Origin: Chondrosia reniformis
Taxonomy: Eukaryota; Porifera; Demospongiae; Chondrillida; Chondrillidae
Direction of reading: 5' to 3'
Length of the DNA: 64,000 nt
Assembly (NCBI GenBank): GCA_947172415.1
Contig: OX359196.1
Span: forward strand, 5,273,901 to 5,337,900
Position numbers and translations under genes: made by a program. The notes below the pieces were generated by a model, which made no database searches, was not told the origin of the DNA, and saw only the letters and a list, made by a program, of their open reading frames with translations. Positions 63,487 through 64,000 of the stretch are shown here, one piece after another (position 1 is the stretch's first letter; every line of letters starts with the position of its first letter).

Positions 63487-64000
63487 CTGCATGTGACAAT
63501 AGACCACATCCGAAACACACAAATGTATGTACTATAACAGTATCAGTATGCTAATAGTATTTGTTTAACTACGTATATATACATACTGTAGCTCACTGGA
63601 TCTTCTCAGAATAACCTTTATTACTCATGTCAGAAGGTACACTAGCAATAGCTAATGTCTAAACCTTGAACTTTTAATGCCTCAGAATGTGTACAAATCA
63701 CAAGCTACGGTACCTGTCATAATAAATTAGCCGTTTTACACCCGTTTATAATGACAGGTACTGTACATGTATACATACATGTAATGAGTCATTGACTCTC
63801 TGAGATTTATTCCAAAGGAAGACTACAAAGTACTAGCACATGCTATATACATACATGTATATATGGAAGGCATATAATTAAGATATTTGTCCAGTAGACT
63901 TGACTAGTGTAATAGTTATAATTTAATGGAGAGCTATAACATGTATACTTCAGCTATGATGCTAACTCTCTATAGACTCTTGATAGGTTCTGGCTTCCTG
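63487..64000. other. APPL intron / window edge
   Basis: AT-rich, with CATACATGTA-type repeats. At the far edge the minus strand reads GAAGCCAGAACCTATCAAG then ATAGAGA|GTTAGC, a possible next APPL exon with its donor near 63973; too short to be sure. Confidence 0.35.

Overview
This is a eukaryotic nuclear window from an early-branching metazoan, most likely a demosponge of the Amphimedon type. The reasons are very compact genes with short GT-AG introns (often 40-300 bp), head-to-tail or divergent neighbours only 75-325 bp apart, AT-rich introns full of TACGTA-type simple repeats, and an all-metazoan gene set. The species is an inference; the kingdom is not in doubt.

Layout. 1-8081 (minus): 27 exons of an EEA1-like early-endosome coiled-coil gene that runs off the left edge. 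A separate plus-strand secreted DM13-DOMON gene (4177-5526) sits inside one of its introns and is interrupted by a single in-frame UGA in a readthrough-prone context. 8277-15096 (plus): nibrin/NBN (FHA, BRCT, C-terminal MRE11/ATM region), divergent from EEA1. 15972-17142 (minus): a small secreted orphan. 17467-27370 (plus): CFAP100/CCDC37, an axonemal inner-arm regulator, with two GC-AG introns. 27640-36625: a 169-bp satellite array carrying a 3.66-kb higher-order duplication that includes a 1.05-kb non-satellite insert. 36970-37975: a diverged relative of that insert and the 3' end of a LINE. 39040-43011 (minus): NAGLU (GH89 lysosomal alpha-N-acetylglucosaminidase). 43163-50171 (minus): an ankyrin - F5/8C - SAM - Ig-like modular protein with a Penelope-like retroelement in one intron. 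50375-54470 (minus): NDUFA9 (complex I). 54546-56243 (plus): a SHIPPO/STPG-repeat ciliary protein, divergent from NDUFA9. 56542-56937 (plus): histone H2A.X with an SQEL tail and a histone 3' stem-loop. 57142-58158 (plus): an intronless secreted DUF2961/GH172-like protein. 58886-63486 (minus): APPL-like BAR-PH-PTB adaptor; its N-terminus lies beyond the right edge.

Functional links are loose. EEA1 and APPL, at the two ends, are both Rab5 effectors; NBN and H2A.X both act in double-strand-break signalling; CFAP100 and the STPG protein are both ciliary. The most interesting material is (a) the UGA-interrupted DM13-DOMON gene, (b) a dispersed family of short Penelope-derived repeats carrying a type-I hammerhead-ribozyme-like fold, (c) the satellite/insert higher-order unit with a conserved GC-rich block of unknown function, and (d) the 21/23-residue exon modules of EEA1. 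All exon borders were read by eye from splice consensus, reading phase and family similarity; they were not computed or supported by transcripts.
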